Assembly: GCF_033118175.1 (NCBI RefSeq)
Contig: NC_083695.1
Coordinates: forward strand, 34,117,607-34,181,606
From: Dama dama
Lineage: Eukaryota > Chordata > Mammalia > Artiodactyla > Cervidae
Length of the DNA stretch: 64,000 nucleotides
Direction of reading: 5' to 3'
How positions within the stretch are numbered: position 1 is the first letter of the stretch; each line of letters opens with the position of its first letter. Made by a program: the position numbers and the translations under genes. Below are positions 23,071 through 32,924 of the stretch, piece by piece. The notes under the pieces were generated by a model. The model worked only from the letters and a program-made list of their open reading frames with translations. It was not told where the DNA came from and did not search any database.

Positions 23071-24124
23071 AGACAGACACCCAAATGCATTAATATCCTG
23101 TATTACACCTGATGATGGGAAATACATAGAATCTGATCCTGGAGGGGTCAGGGGAAGACATGAACTTGAGTTGAGACTCAAGGAGTAGGTAAGAGTGAGC
23201 CAAAGTAGGGTGGGAGTGGGGTGCTTCCCAAGCCTCTGAAGATAGGCGTTTGTCTTGGCCACCGCTTGAAGCATGTCTCCACCTGCAGAAACAAGAAGGG
23301 ACTTGAGAAATCACACTCACTGAATTTCTCTTGTTATCTGTTGGTGAAATGTATCCTTTGTCCTTATCACAGCCTTATCTGGTAGAAGACTCACATGTCA
23401 GAGAGCTTTTCCACTGTGGTTTGGCTCGGCCAGGGCGGCATGAAGGCTGCCTGCACCTGCCGGGTGCTTTCTGAAGTGAGAGATACAGGCCAGGGTCAGG
23501 ATCACAACCAGAGGTGGGGATGCAGATCCCCTGGGGCTCCCCTCCTGGGCAGCAGGCATGTGGCTATCACGTACTGTGGAGGAGCTGAGACGGGAAGATC
23601 TGGGCTGCACTGTGTCTAATCTCTTCCTTCCTCCTCGTACTCATCTCCCTCCTGCCTCTGGCTTTGTTCTGCTCTGGGCCTGTCTCCAGGTTCCTCACTG
23701 CCGCAGGAGCGCATTCTGCTCATTTCACCTCCACTCCTGTGCACGTGTCCTCCCCTTTCTCCAGGATCACCGTCCGCTCGGAAAACCTATCCAAAGCCCC
23801 TCCATGCAGCCCTGACCCATGACTCCAGGTTGTAGTGAACTCACCCTTTCTGCCTTTCTACAGCCCTCAGTTGTGGATTCTTTAGAACAGAGGCTGGTTT
23901 AGAAATCCTGGGCCTGGTACCGTACCTGGTTGAGAGCAAGGAGGTGGGGGAAAGCTGGAGGTGAGCAGGAGACCTGAAGGAAGACCCAGTGTTGCTTGGT
24001 TGGTGTTGGGCAGTGTGAGCAGTGGCTGGATATCTGCTGGCCTCCCACCCAGGTGTGCCATGAGGGGGTACCACGGGCCTGGCTTCTGCTGTTAGTAGTG
24101 GTGGCAACAAGGAAGGGAGGGAGG

Positions 24125-24250
24125 AAGATGGAAAGTTCCTGTTTATCATGTCTGGGACTTTGCCTGCCTTGTTCTTAATCAGTCTACAGCTGATTAGCGC
24201 CACCCCCTGCCCCCCGAGCTGGCAGAACACCATTAATCACCAAGGAGAAG
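24125..24250. promoter_or_regulatory. candidate conserved non-coding element
   Basis: Repeat-free block with paired homeodomain-like cores ('ttaatcagtctac' near 24175 and 'cattaatcac' near 24231) around a C-rich centre. 'cagctgattagcgcc' resembles a composite E-box plus homeodomain site. Inferred from motifs only. Confidence 0.3.
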
Positions 24251-25697
24251 GCTGAAGTCAGCAGGCCTCCTGCTCAGGGGAATCCCGGCTCCTTGGGTGG
24301 GCCCTTCTTGCCTGGGGCATTGAGGGGACCGTGGGATTCAGGAGCTCCTTTGGTAAGGATTTGGGGCTTTTGAGAAGGTGCCCTGGAGCCCCGTGCCACC
24401 TAGAAAGACTATGGGGGAAGGGTGCGGCATCTTCCTCCTTGCTGCGACATTCCAGTTTTGCTTGTGGTGACAGTGTCTGAGCCTCAGACAAACGGCTCAC
24501 TTTCCCAGTCTCCCTTGTAGCCAGGAAAGGCATGGGACACAGCTCAGATCAATGGGGCATTGAGCTGAAACCTGCTGTGGGCTCTTAGGAAGGCTTTTCC
24601 TTTCTTGGTAAAAGCATTGGATGCTGCTGGTGCTGCCTTTTCTTGCTCTTTCTCCTTTTTGCCTTGGATGCAGACTTAAAGGCTGGAGCTGCGGCAGCCA
24701 TCAGCCTCAATGAGGGAAGGATCAAGAGAAGTGTTATGACACCACCATGAGCTAATAACCAGTGCCAGTAACTAGCCTACCTCCAGATTTCTGTCAGATG
24801 AATATAATCTCAGTTTAGTTCACTATTGGTTAATATTCTGTCACCTGTAGCTGAATGTGCTTCTAATACAGAGGGGAACTCTGGATGCAAGCTTAACTGC
24901 AGAGATACCCATGGTACCGAGAGTAATCCAGACATTCCTGGACTCACTAGCCAGTGTTCATGAGGGAGGTTATAGTACTCACATGCCACCTGCTCTGCCC
25001 TCTCCTCCTATCCTTCAGCCTTTAAAGTCTCATTTTCCAACCGTTTTTAGCCACTTATGTTATTAAGAAACTCTCTGGGTATGACACTGATGTGCCAGTC
25101 ATGTTAAACTCTGTGTAATGGAGTGCCTAGGAAGACAAAACTGTATTTTCTGGCAAATGAGTAGTTCCTCTTCACTTGTTATGCAGTGCTTTGTTAAGTG
25201 GGCAAGCACATTGCTCTGGGAAAAGGCTGCAGAAAGGAACTGTGTGACTCTGAGAAGGTTTTGCTGAGCTGATCACAGAGGCAGGATATTTGCATATGGG
25301 AAGACTGAGGTCCGGACCCTGACTGACCTTTCCCTTTTGAGGTTTAAGATTACTGGAGCCTTTCTGACAAACGGAATTGGGCCTTTCTGAAATCGTTTGG
25401 CAAGAAAGGATAGAAGGGGTCCCACAGGAGAACCTCAGGATCAGGAAATGGAAAATCTGGATAGGTGAACCAAGCTAATAGCAGGCTTAGGTGCTCGTTA
25501 GGGAGGCTGGTGCCCACCCAGCAGTTGACAAGGCAGAGACTCCTAGGCATTCTGGTAGAGGTCGTGCTGTGGGAGCAGTGGATGCACTTAAGAACTGTAG
25601 CCTGAAGTTCAAATGTGGAGCCCTGCCGTATCCAGGGTTGGGTCAGGACTGAGCTGTGGCTGTAGAGGTGGCAAACTGCGCAGGACCAGTTTTCAAC

Positions 25698-25717
25698 AGC
25701 GACCTCTTGTGGCAGCG
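25698..25717 (-). promoter_or_regulatory. CTCF-like motif
   Basis: Read on the minus strand, the site gives the core CCACAAGAGGTCGC, which fits most positions of the CTCF consensus with about two mismatches. It lies in repeat-free DNA. Binding is not shown. Confidence 0.35.
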
Positions 25718-25854
25718 GGCGGGTTAGGCTGTTCCGTTCTGTCTCCACCTGGCTTTTAGACACTGGACACATCCCGGTGCACGGAGTACATGGCGCCAGT
25801 TCCTGGGCAGCTTGTGGAAGGTAAGGGGAGGAGGACCCTAAGCGTAGAGGGGTA

Positions 25855-25940
25855 GTGTAGCACAGTGGTTAGGAGGATGGACTCTGGAGTCAGACTGTTT
25901 GGGATCGAATTCCTACTCTGCTACTTCCCTGGCCTGACTG
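25855..25940 (+). repeat. MIR SINE fragment
   Basis: The MIR 5' half in sense orientation: 'agcacagtggttaggaggat', then 'ctggagtcagactgtt' and 'ctactctgctactt'. Confidence 0.75.
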
Positions 25941-26074
25941 AGGTCAGGGTTGCAGAACTGTACGGTCTCATAGGGGCCTTCCTTAAACAGGCCTTGTGCT
26001 GGGCTTAATGGTTGCTGTCTTGAAAGTCTTAATAAACTTAAAAAAATTTATTAAAGTCTTAATAAATTTAAATT

Positions 26075-26640
26075 TAGTTTTTGGCTTCTTTTTTCAAACT
26101 GAGGTATACTTGATTTACAATGTTGTGTTAATTTCAAGTGTATAGTAAAGTGATTCAGATATATATATGTATGTATGTATGTTTGTTGCTGTTTAGTTGC
26201 TAAGTTGTGTCTGACTCTTTGGGATCTCAAGGATTGTCACCTGCTGGGTCCCTCTGTCCATGGGATTTCCCAGGCAAGAATACTGGAGTGGGTTGCCATT
26301 TTCTACATATACACATTCTTTTTTAGGTTCTTTTCTTTTGTAAGTTATTACAAAATATTGATTATAGTTTCTTGTGCTATACAGTAGGTCCTATTGCTTA
26401 TCTATTTTATATATAGTGCTATGTATATGTTAATCCCAAACTTTCCCCTACTTTGGTAACTGTAAGTTTTTTTTCTGTGTCTTTGAGTCTATTTCTGTTT
26501 TGTAAATAAGTTCATTTGTGTCATTTTTTCAAGATTCCACATATCATATGATATTTGTCTTTATCTGGTTTACTTAGTAAGATAAGGTATAGGTCCATCC
26601 ATATTGTGCAATGTTTCATTCTTTTTTTTTTTAAATAATT
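26075..26640 (-). mobile_element. ruminant L1 3' end, antisense
   Basis: Reverse complement of the ruminant L1 3' UTR: 'acttgatttacaatgttgtg' near 26108, then 'gtgctatacagtaggtccta' near 26373 and 'gtaaataagttcatttgtgt' near 26502. A SINE interrupts it at 26186-26308. Confidence 0.85.
26186..26308 (-). mobile_element. Bov-tA SINE fragment, antisense
   Basis: The Bov-A portion in reverse, from 'ttgctgtttagttgctaagt' to 'actggagtgggttgccattt'. The tRNA-derived head is missing. Confidence 0.88.
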
Positions 26641-26719
26641 TTTGAATAAGTACCCTCCTCCATTTTCATTTTGCACTTGGCCCTGCTAATTATGCAGTCA
26701 GTCCTTCTTGGCAAATGTC

Positions 26720-26890
26720 TTCTCTGTGCCAGTTTCCCCATCTGTAAGAAGGATTAAGAAAAAACAACGACGACTCTGCCTATGAGATGGTTGTTGTAAG
26801 ATTAAATGACTTATATACGTGAAGTACTTAGAACAGGATCTGGCATGTAGTGAGCTCCATGTAAGTGTTAGCCATTGTTATTGTTTCTGT
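26720..26890 (+). repeat. MIR SINE
   Basis: A sense MIR with 'gccagtttccccatctgtaa', 'gttgttgtaagattaaatga' and the 3' end 'taagtgttagccattgttat'. Well preserved for its age. Confidence 0.85.
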
Positions 26891-26899
26891 TAATGTAGG

Positions 26900-27380
26900 C
26901 TGATGAAGACTCCAGCAATTAATCTGCAAAGCAGAGAGACATGACTACATTTGTGTCTCCAGCTAGTGAAGCAGATCATATCAAGCACATGGGGAAACAC
27001 TGCAAGGAGAGGAAAATGTGACCCCTGGACTTACTTCTCATACAAGATGAGATGCCTCATTAAGCCCACATCCTTCTGGGCCCACAGGGCTGACAGGAGA
27101 GGGGAACATGGGGCCTGAGAAGTGTGGAGTCAAGGCTACCCTCCTGCCGCAGGGGCTGGCTGTAGAAGTGGGCATGGCTCAGAGGGGCAGGCTGGGACAT
27201 CTCCAGCATCAGCCTGCCTCCTCCCCGCAGGGTCAGGCTGTCATGGGGCTCACCCCCTGCTGTCCTTCCTCTCAGGAAGAATGGCCCCGCCTCAGCCTTC
27301 CCTCCAGCCTGGACCCATCTTGCATTTACAGACCCAGATCAGTGGATAGGATGCTAGGAAGGATGCTTTATTATGATGAT
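26900..27380. other. single-copy DNA
   Basis: GC-rich, with overlapping + strand frames at 27108-27392 and 27122-27349. No known domain and no repeat. Confidence 0.45.
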
Positions 27381-27384
27381 GATT

Positions 27385-27960
27385 CTAAATAAACTTTATC
27401 TATTGGCATGTTACCAACTCACAAAAAGTGGAGAAATCGTAGGTGCCAAGCCCAATGAATCCTCCAGATGTGAACACACTCAGTTCAAGAAGTAGGACAT
27501 ACAGAAGTCAGGAAGCTCCCAGCCATGCTCCCCCCCAGTCCCTCCCTCCTTCCCCAGTCAGCCACTAGCCAGAGTATCATTATCCAAAACCATTAGGTTT
27601 CACTTTCCCAAAGTTTTTAAAACTACAAAGATGTAAGATCTACAAAGTAAATTGGAATAATAGAATAGGATCACCCATATACTCACCTAGATATACCAGT
27701 TGTTAACATTTTGGTATATATTCTCCACTTTCTCTTTCTGTCTTCCTTTCTGTGTCTGTTTTTTCTCCGCCATCTCTACACAAAAATTTTTCTGAACCAT
27801 TTGAGAGTTATTTGCAGATAGCACAACATATTTCAGCATACATCCTGAGAATGAGATCATTTACATGGTGGAATTATCACAATAAAGAAATTTAACATTG
27901 CTACAGTATCATTATATAGTATACAGTTGATTTTCATATCTCCCAATTATCCCAATGATA
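27385..27960. repeat. ancient L1 3'-UTR-like repeat
   Basis: Contains the phrase 'tctgaaccatttgagagtta' followed by 'tttcagcatacatcctgaga', characteristic of the 3' UTR of very old mammalian L1 (L1ME class). Orientation and subfamily not resolved. Confidence 0.5.
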
Positions 27961-27964
27961 TTAT

Positions 27965-27966
<2 letters not shown>

Positions 27967-27997
<31 letters not shown>
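27967..27997. repeat. (AC)n microsatellite
   Basis: An uninterrupted AC dinucleotide run of about 31 bp. Probably length-polymorphic. Confidence 0.95.
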
Positions 27998-28000
<3 letters not shown>

Positions 28001-28244
28001 GTTTATATAACCCAAGCATGGAACACAATTTGCATTTAGTTGTATGTCTCTTTCATCTTCTTTAAAACAGGTTCTCTCTCTCTTTTTTTTTCCATGACAT
28101 TGACATTTTTGGAGAGTGAAGGCAAGTTTTCTAGAATATTTCTGAGTTCAGATTATCACATTGTTTCCTCATAATTTAGTTTAAACATTCTTGGCGAGAA
28201 TGCAGTAGGAGTTTTATTATATACATATATATTCTTTATAATTA

Positions 28245-28440
28245 ATTTTTTATTGATGATAGTAGCTTCAACTTATTGAGTGCCCATCATGTGATTTGGG
28301 GGTTATGATGTCCATTTTACAGACCAGATGACTGAGGCAGAGAGTGGCTAAGTACTTTTCCCAAGGTCACACAGTCAGAAAGAGGAAGTACCAGGATTAG
28401 GTTTGTCTGACCCCACAGCCCATGCTCATAGCCGGTTCAA
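28245..28440 (-). repeat. MIR SINE, antisense
   Basis: Reverse complement of MIR: 'cttattgagtgcccatcat', 'tccattttacagaccagatg', then 'ccaaggtcacacagtcagaa'. Confidence 0.88.
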
Positions 28441-28469
28441 CCCACAGTTGGTGATGACTAATCTCACCG

Positions 28470-28600
28470 GAAGGAGGCCTGAGACTGCACCATGGAGGGC
28501 AAGGACTGTGTTATGTTCTCTGCTGAATTCCAAGCTTAGCCAGGGCCAAATGCAGAGTGAGATTCCATGATTGCTTATTGAATAAATGGATGAATGATTG
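28470..28600 (+). repeat. L2 3' end
   Basis: 'gagggcaaggactgtgttat' and the terminal 'ttgaataaatggatgaatg' match the sense L2 tail. Confidence 0.65.
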
Positions 28601-28614
28601 TTTCATGGACAAAG

Positions 28615-28745
28615 ATTAACCTGGAGTCCATGGACCATTGGTATCAAAATCATGCAGGAAGTTTGTCAAATACACATCCATGGCCACCACTGTCAACCCA
28701 AGGAATCTGAATCTCTGTTGGTGGGACCTGAGGATCTATGATAGT
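28615..28745 (+). repeat. MER5A-type hAT fragment
   Basis: Matches the MER5A interior in sense orientation: 'ggaatctgaatctctgttgg' and 'tgggacctgaggatct'. Non-autonomous DNA transposon relic. Confidence 0.65.
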
Positions 28746-28749
28746 TTTT

Positions 28750-29235
28750 CCCAATATCCTGATTGAGTGAAAAAAAGCAAGTTTCAGAACAGAGTGTGCT
28801 GCATACTTCTGTATGTCTTTTTCTCTGTGGTTTAAGTTTGTGCATGCATGCTCAGTCATGTCCAAGTCTTTGTAACCCCGTGGATTTTAGCCCACCAGGC
28901 TCCTCCATCCCTAAGATTTTCCAGTCAAGAATACTAGAGTGGGTTGCCATTTCCTCCTCGAGGGGATTTTCCCGACCCAGAAATCAAACTCTTGTCTCTT
29001 GTATCTCCTGCATTGGCAGGTGGATTCTTTACCACTGGCTCCCAAGGTTATGTGGTTAGATATAGAGTTACAGTTTCAAGAAGGATGTGAGAACTGTTAA
29101 CAGTGTTTACCTCTGAGGAGTAGGGCTGGGGCCCTGGAGAAGGAGAGGAAGACTTGACCTTCTCCTGATGCACTGTTAGAAATGACACAAGTGATTACTT
29201 CATACATTCTTTTTGTAAAAAATTAAGCCCTACAG
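28750..29235 (+). mobile_element. old L1 3' end, sense, split by SINE
   Basis: The 28763-28830 tract ('gtttcagaacagagtgtgct') and 29050-29230 ('gttaacagtgtttacctctg') match an L1M 3' UTR in sense orientation. A Bov-tA SINE sits between them. Confidence 0.65.
28838..29046 (-). mobile_element. Bov-tA SINE, antisense
   Basis: Reverse complement of Bov-tA, from 'catgctcagtcatgtccaag' to the diverged head 'taccactggctcccaagg'. Similar short words 'tgtggtt' flank it near 28826 and 29051. Confidence 0.88.
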
Positions 29236-29384
29236 ATAAGTAGATTAATTAACTTATCACCCAAACTGAATGCCTTTGAGAGTGAAAGGCAGCGCTGTTA
29301 TAAGTTACACCAGCAATAGAGGAAACAGAGGTCATTCTGGGCAAACCTGGGCAAGTGGCCCCCCTGCCCAGGCCAGCATCCCCT

Positions 29385-29790
29385 TAGATCACCTACCCTC
29401 CTGGTTACAGCCACCCTCTTAATCCCCAATAACCACTGTTTACTGGCCTGATGTGTATTTTACAGACTCTTTAGTATGGTATGTAGCCACTGAAGTCACC
29501 TTGTTTGAGACTTCTCTTTTTACGCAAGTGATATCACACTAAAGTGTGATATCAACTAAGTTGTTTTTTCTCATTCAGCAATATATGTCTTGGAGATCTG
29601 GCCATGTCAAGCCCATCTGGGGGGGTCTACTTCATTCCTTTTAACTGTTGCTGTGTGTTCCACACATGAACTTTTTTCCATTCTCTTGTGGCTGGATATT
29701 TGAGTTCTTTCCAGTTCCTTAGAATGACTAACCACGCTGATGACTATGCTGTGATACTGTCCCGACAGTGGAACCACCTCGTGTCCATCA
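29385..29790 (-). mobile_element. old L1 3' end, antisense
   Basis: Reverse complement of an L1ME-type 3' UTR and ORF2 end: 'tctcattcagcaatatatgt' near 29569 and 'cttggagatctggccatgtc' near 29588. Confidence 0.6.
29529..29554. repeat. perfect inverted repeat (11-bp stem)
   Basis: The arms at 29529-29539 and 29544-29554 are exact reverse complements around a 4-nt loop (taaa). The palindrome lies inside the old antisense L1 and is not a known feature of that element. Confidence 0.9.
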
Positions 29791-30099
29791 GAGGTCAGTC
29801 TAATGTTAAAATAGTCTCAGGAGGTGACATTTTTGAGGAATAACTGGACTTATGGACAAGGTTCCTCACCAGGCTTGAGGTGCCCTCTTCAGGGAAGGTA
29901 GGGGTTTCAGACACGGGACTGCCCCCAGCTTGACCATCAGAGACTCTCCCAACGGCCTTGGCTTCTCCAGGCCATCCCTGCAGTTGAGGTCCGATGGAAG
30001 CTCCTGTCCGCAGGCCTGGCTCCTCCAGTCCCACTGCTCTTCCTCTTCTCCCCTTGCCTCTGCTACTCACGAGGTTCTTGCACTCATCTGGGGTGACGC

Positions 30100-30310
30100 T
30101 GGCTGTGGTGGAAAGAGACAGAGTGTTTGATTCCCACTTCTACCACTGATGGACTGTGTGACCTTGAGTGAATCCCTTTCCCTTTCTGGGTCTTCAGTTC
30201 ATTTGTGGGATGGGGAAAATGGTGCCCACCTCCTGGGCTTGTGAGCTCTTATGTGGGATAACAGAATAGGTCACACATGTGCCCATCACTACCATGAGAG
30301 TGCTCCATAA
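30100..30310 (+). repeat. MIR SINE
   Basis: A sense MIR with 'gactgtgtgaccttgagtga' and 'gtgggatggggaaaatggtg', diverged at the 3' end. Confidence 0.75.
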
Positions 30311-30869
30311 GTGGTCACTTCAGTCTCCTTCCCCTGGTCTCCTCCTTGCTTTGTACGGATTAGTGTCCACACAAACGGAAAAGCTAGTGGGTGGTCCTGA
30401 GGATAGAGGTTGTGTCATCTCTCACTTTGGCACCATCCCCACCCCCTCAAGTCCTGGCATAAGTTCAGGACACATTTGGGGGTCCCAGGAGGGAGGGAGT
30501 GATATAAGGAGGCTATATTTATTCACAGTCCTAGGAGGCTAGAATGAGAATGACGGGGAGACAATACCGTGGACAGATCTGTCGCTCATGGGAGTTTTTA
30601 ATCTGATGGGGCAATGGTTCCTAATTCTAGGATCTCCTGTTTGGTGGAAGAGACTATTTCTGCCTCCAGAGGATTTCCTAGCCTGATGGGAGGGGAGTGT
30701 TCAGTATACCGTGAAGTACCTTGCCTGTTGATGGAGACATATTATCAATTCCCAGGGAAATTTCCAGACTGATGGAGGAGACATATATCTGGGGTGTCTC
30801 CCTGACTTTCACTGAAGATTTCCATTTTGTGTGAACCTTCCTTCCAGCGTCCGTTCCGTAAAATATACA
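30311..30869. other. single-copy DNA
   Basis: Contains a loosely repeated 'cctgatgggaggg'-like phrase (about 30602-30790) where variants of 'tgatgg' recur. No gene recognised. Confidence 0.4.
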
Positions 30870-30985
30870 TGTGTGCTGGCTGCTCTGTCTATAGGACTGT
30901 GAGTTTCATGAGGGCAGAATTGATATCTCATCTCTGGGATTTCTGGTCCCAGCCTGTTGTTGGGCATCCTAAGGAGTGCATGAAG
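30870..30985 (+). repeat. L2 3' fragment
   Basis: 'ggactgtgagtttcatgagg' followed by 'gcagaattgatatctcatct' matches the L2 tail in sense orientation. Confidence 0.5.
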
Positions 30986-31264
30986 ATTGGCCACGTTCTC
31001 AGGGACTCCCAAGAGTCAGCGTCCTCAAGCTACTCAAGGGCAGACGAATCAATTGAGAGAATGAGAGTGAGGCCTCAGAGGGGACAGTGAGGAGTGGCCT
31101 GGGGTCTGCCTCACAGCCTCTCTGCTCCCTTCTGGAAGCCGCCGTATCTCTGTCTATAGCATCTCACAGAAGCGCCCCCGCAGTCTCTCCCCTTACGGGA
31201 GCTGGGTGCTGAGGTTGGCCCCTCTGTCTGTGTAGGAGAGGAGACATATCAGACCCGGGGCTGA

Positions 31265-31420
31265 CGGGCAAGTCAAAGCTTCTGGTTAAATGGCTTTATA
31301 GTAGTGGCCATTTATGAATTAATGAAAGAGAAAATAGGCACATTATACATACAGATTTGTCCTTAATGAGGGGAAAAGGCATTGTTTACTGACGTTCAGT
31401 TCTAATTATCCTCGCACAGG
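31265..31420. promoter_or_regulatory. candidate conserved non-coding element
   Basis: An AT-rich repeat-free block within GC-rich surroundings, with homeodomain-type cores ('atgaattaatgaaag' near 31313 and 'ctaattatcctc' near 31402). Inferred from composition and motifs. Confidence 0.33.
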
Positions 31421-32689
31421 GCCAGCTTTTCTCCAGCAGTGCCGTATGCCCCCATTCTCCTGTCTTCCATCATGTTCCTTTAACCTCTACAGTGTCCAGC
31501 TGGGCACCCACTCATCCCTCAAAGCATCAGCTCCCTGTGCTGCCTGAGTAGCCAGCTCCTGGGAGAGTCTGCAGGACCTTTGGCCCTGAGACTCCCAGCT
31601 TGTATCATCTCCTCTGCTCAGCGGGCAGGCAGGTGGAGGACAGTGCTGCCAAGGGCGTCAGGGCAGCACCCTTGGAGAGAGGCAGAGCTCAGGAATGGCT
31701 GCTTTCCTGGGGGAGGGGGCTGCAGGGTAGCAGGCAGGACCCAACGGAGAGGACAGATGGAGGTTGGGGGCTGCAAGCTGGGGACTCCCTGGGAGGCAAG
31801 GGCTCAGGAGCACCGCCCAGCAGTCCCATCCTTTGTGGGTTCTCTGAAACTGTCAAGAGGGAAGGGGGTCCCACTGGGAAAGGTGAAGAGCAGGGTCCAT
31901 CCCACACGGGCGCCTCCCTGAAGCCATTGCTGAGGTGACACCCATCAACTTCCTACTTTAGCAGAAGCACACTTGAGGTCACTCTGGGATAAACAGAGAA
32001 CCCCTCGCTGCCCCATAAGCTCCTCTTTCCTCCCGAGGTCCCAGCCCTTACCCCAGCCTGCTACCTGCTGCTTGTCCTCCATGGGGAAATAAACTAGCCA
32101 CTGAGATGGGAGTGGGACATGTGTGACTATGGCCAAGGTGAGGTCACTGATGTCCCTGCCCAGCTGAGGACATCAGTGAGGAGAGAGGAAGCTGAAGGAG
32201 TGATGCATTGGAAGGCGGTGGGGGGAGGGGGTGGCTTGGTCAATCCCAAACCCTTATTATCAGGGGCACACTTGAGCTGTCTTCTGGAGCCTAGGCTGGG
32301 AGGGGATGTGGTTTCCCTTGAACTTTTTGGATGGGTTACATATAGGAGTTGTAACTTGTTAATGCTCAAGAGTGCCTTCACCACTCTGGCAGTAGGGTGT
32401 GGGGAGGGGGAACTTTGGGGAGGTGAGAGAGGACCAGGAAAGTGTGTCTCAAGTTTACTCACAGGCTGTTCTACTGGAGGCAAAAACACTGCCTCCGTGA
32501 CCCCTGGACAGGAGCACATGCAGTGACCCCACAGCACAATTCTGGGGGTTTGATAGAAGGGAGGACTCGGCAGTTGATTCAATAGGCAGCTGAACAACTT
32601 CTGTTTGAAAATACATTTGAAAATTTAGATAAAATGGACAAAGTCCGAGGAGAACACAAATGACCAAAGCTGACAGTGTTGTTTGTTGT
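31421..32689. other. GC-rich single-copy DNA
   Basis: Two overlapping + strand frames of about 112 codons (31580-31921 and 31600-31938) and a minus frame at 32127-32597 are present. They overlap in different frames and show no known domain or splice support, so I do not call a gene. Confidence 0.45.
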
Positions 32690-32879
32690 GTGTTAGCTGC
32701 TCAGTTGTTTCTGACTCTTTGCGACCCCCATGGACTATAGCCCACCAGGCTCCTCTGTCCATGGAATTCTCCAGGAAAGAATACTGGAGTGGGTTGCCAT
32801 TTCCTCCTCCAGGAGGATTGAACCCAGGTCTCCTGCATTGCAAGCAGATTCTTTACCATCTGAGCCACCAGGGAAGCCC
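32690..32879 (-). mobile_element. Bov-tA SINE, antisense
   Basis: Reverse complement of Bov-tA: 'gttagctgctcagttgtttc' through 'ctgagccaccagggaagccc'. Frames on both strands here are shadows of the SINE. Confidence 0.93.
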
Positions 32880-32924
32880 CAAACTGACTAATAGAAGGCA
32901 TGAATCATCCTATAACTATTAAAT

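Larger units (their letters stand above)
23071..25854. other. single-copy DNA, no gene recognised
   Basis: Moderately GC-rich, with many short overlapping frames on both strands (for example 23841-24233 and 25350-25772 minus) but none with a recognisable domain or supporting splice pattern. Sub-features at 24125-24250 and 25698-25717 are listed separately. Confidence 0.45.

Noticed and set aside
27967..27997. (AC)n tract as regulatory Z-DNA
   Set aside because: Ordinary microsatellite next to old repeats, with no motif context.
31580..31938. Two overlapping + strand frames of about 112 codons in GC-rich DNA
   Set aside because: They overlap in different frames with an antisense frame too, show no domain, and open frames of this size are expected by chance in GC-rich sequence.
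32127..32597. 156-codon minus-strand frame
   Set aside because: No known domain, low-complexity proline/serine composition, and an overlapping 135-codon frame on the other strand. No splice signals that support an exon.
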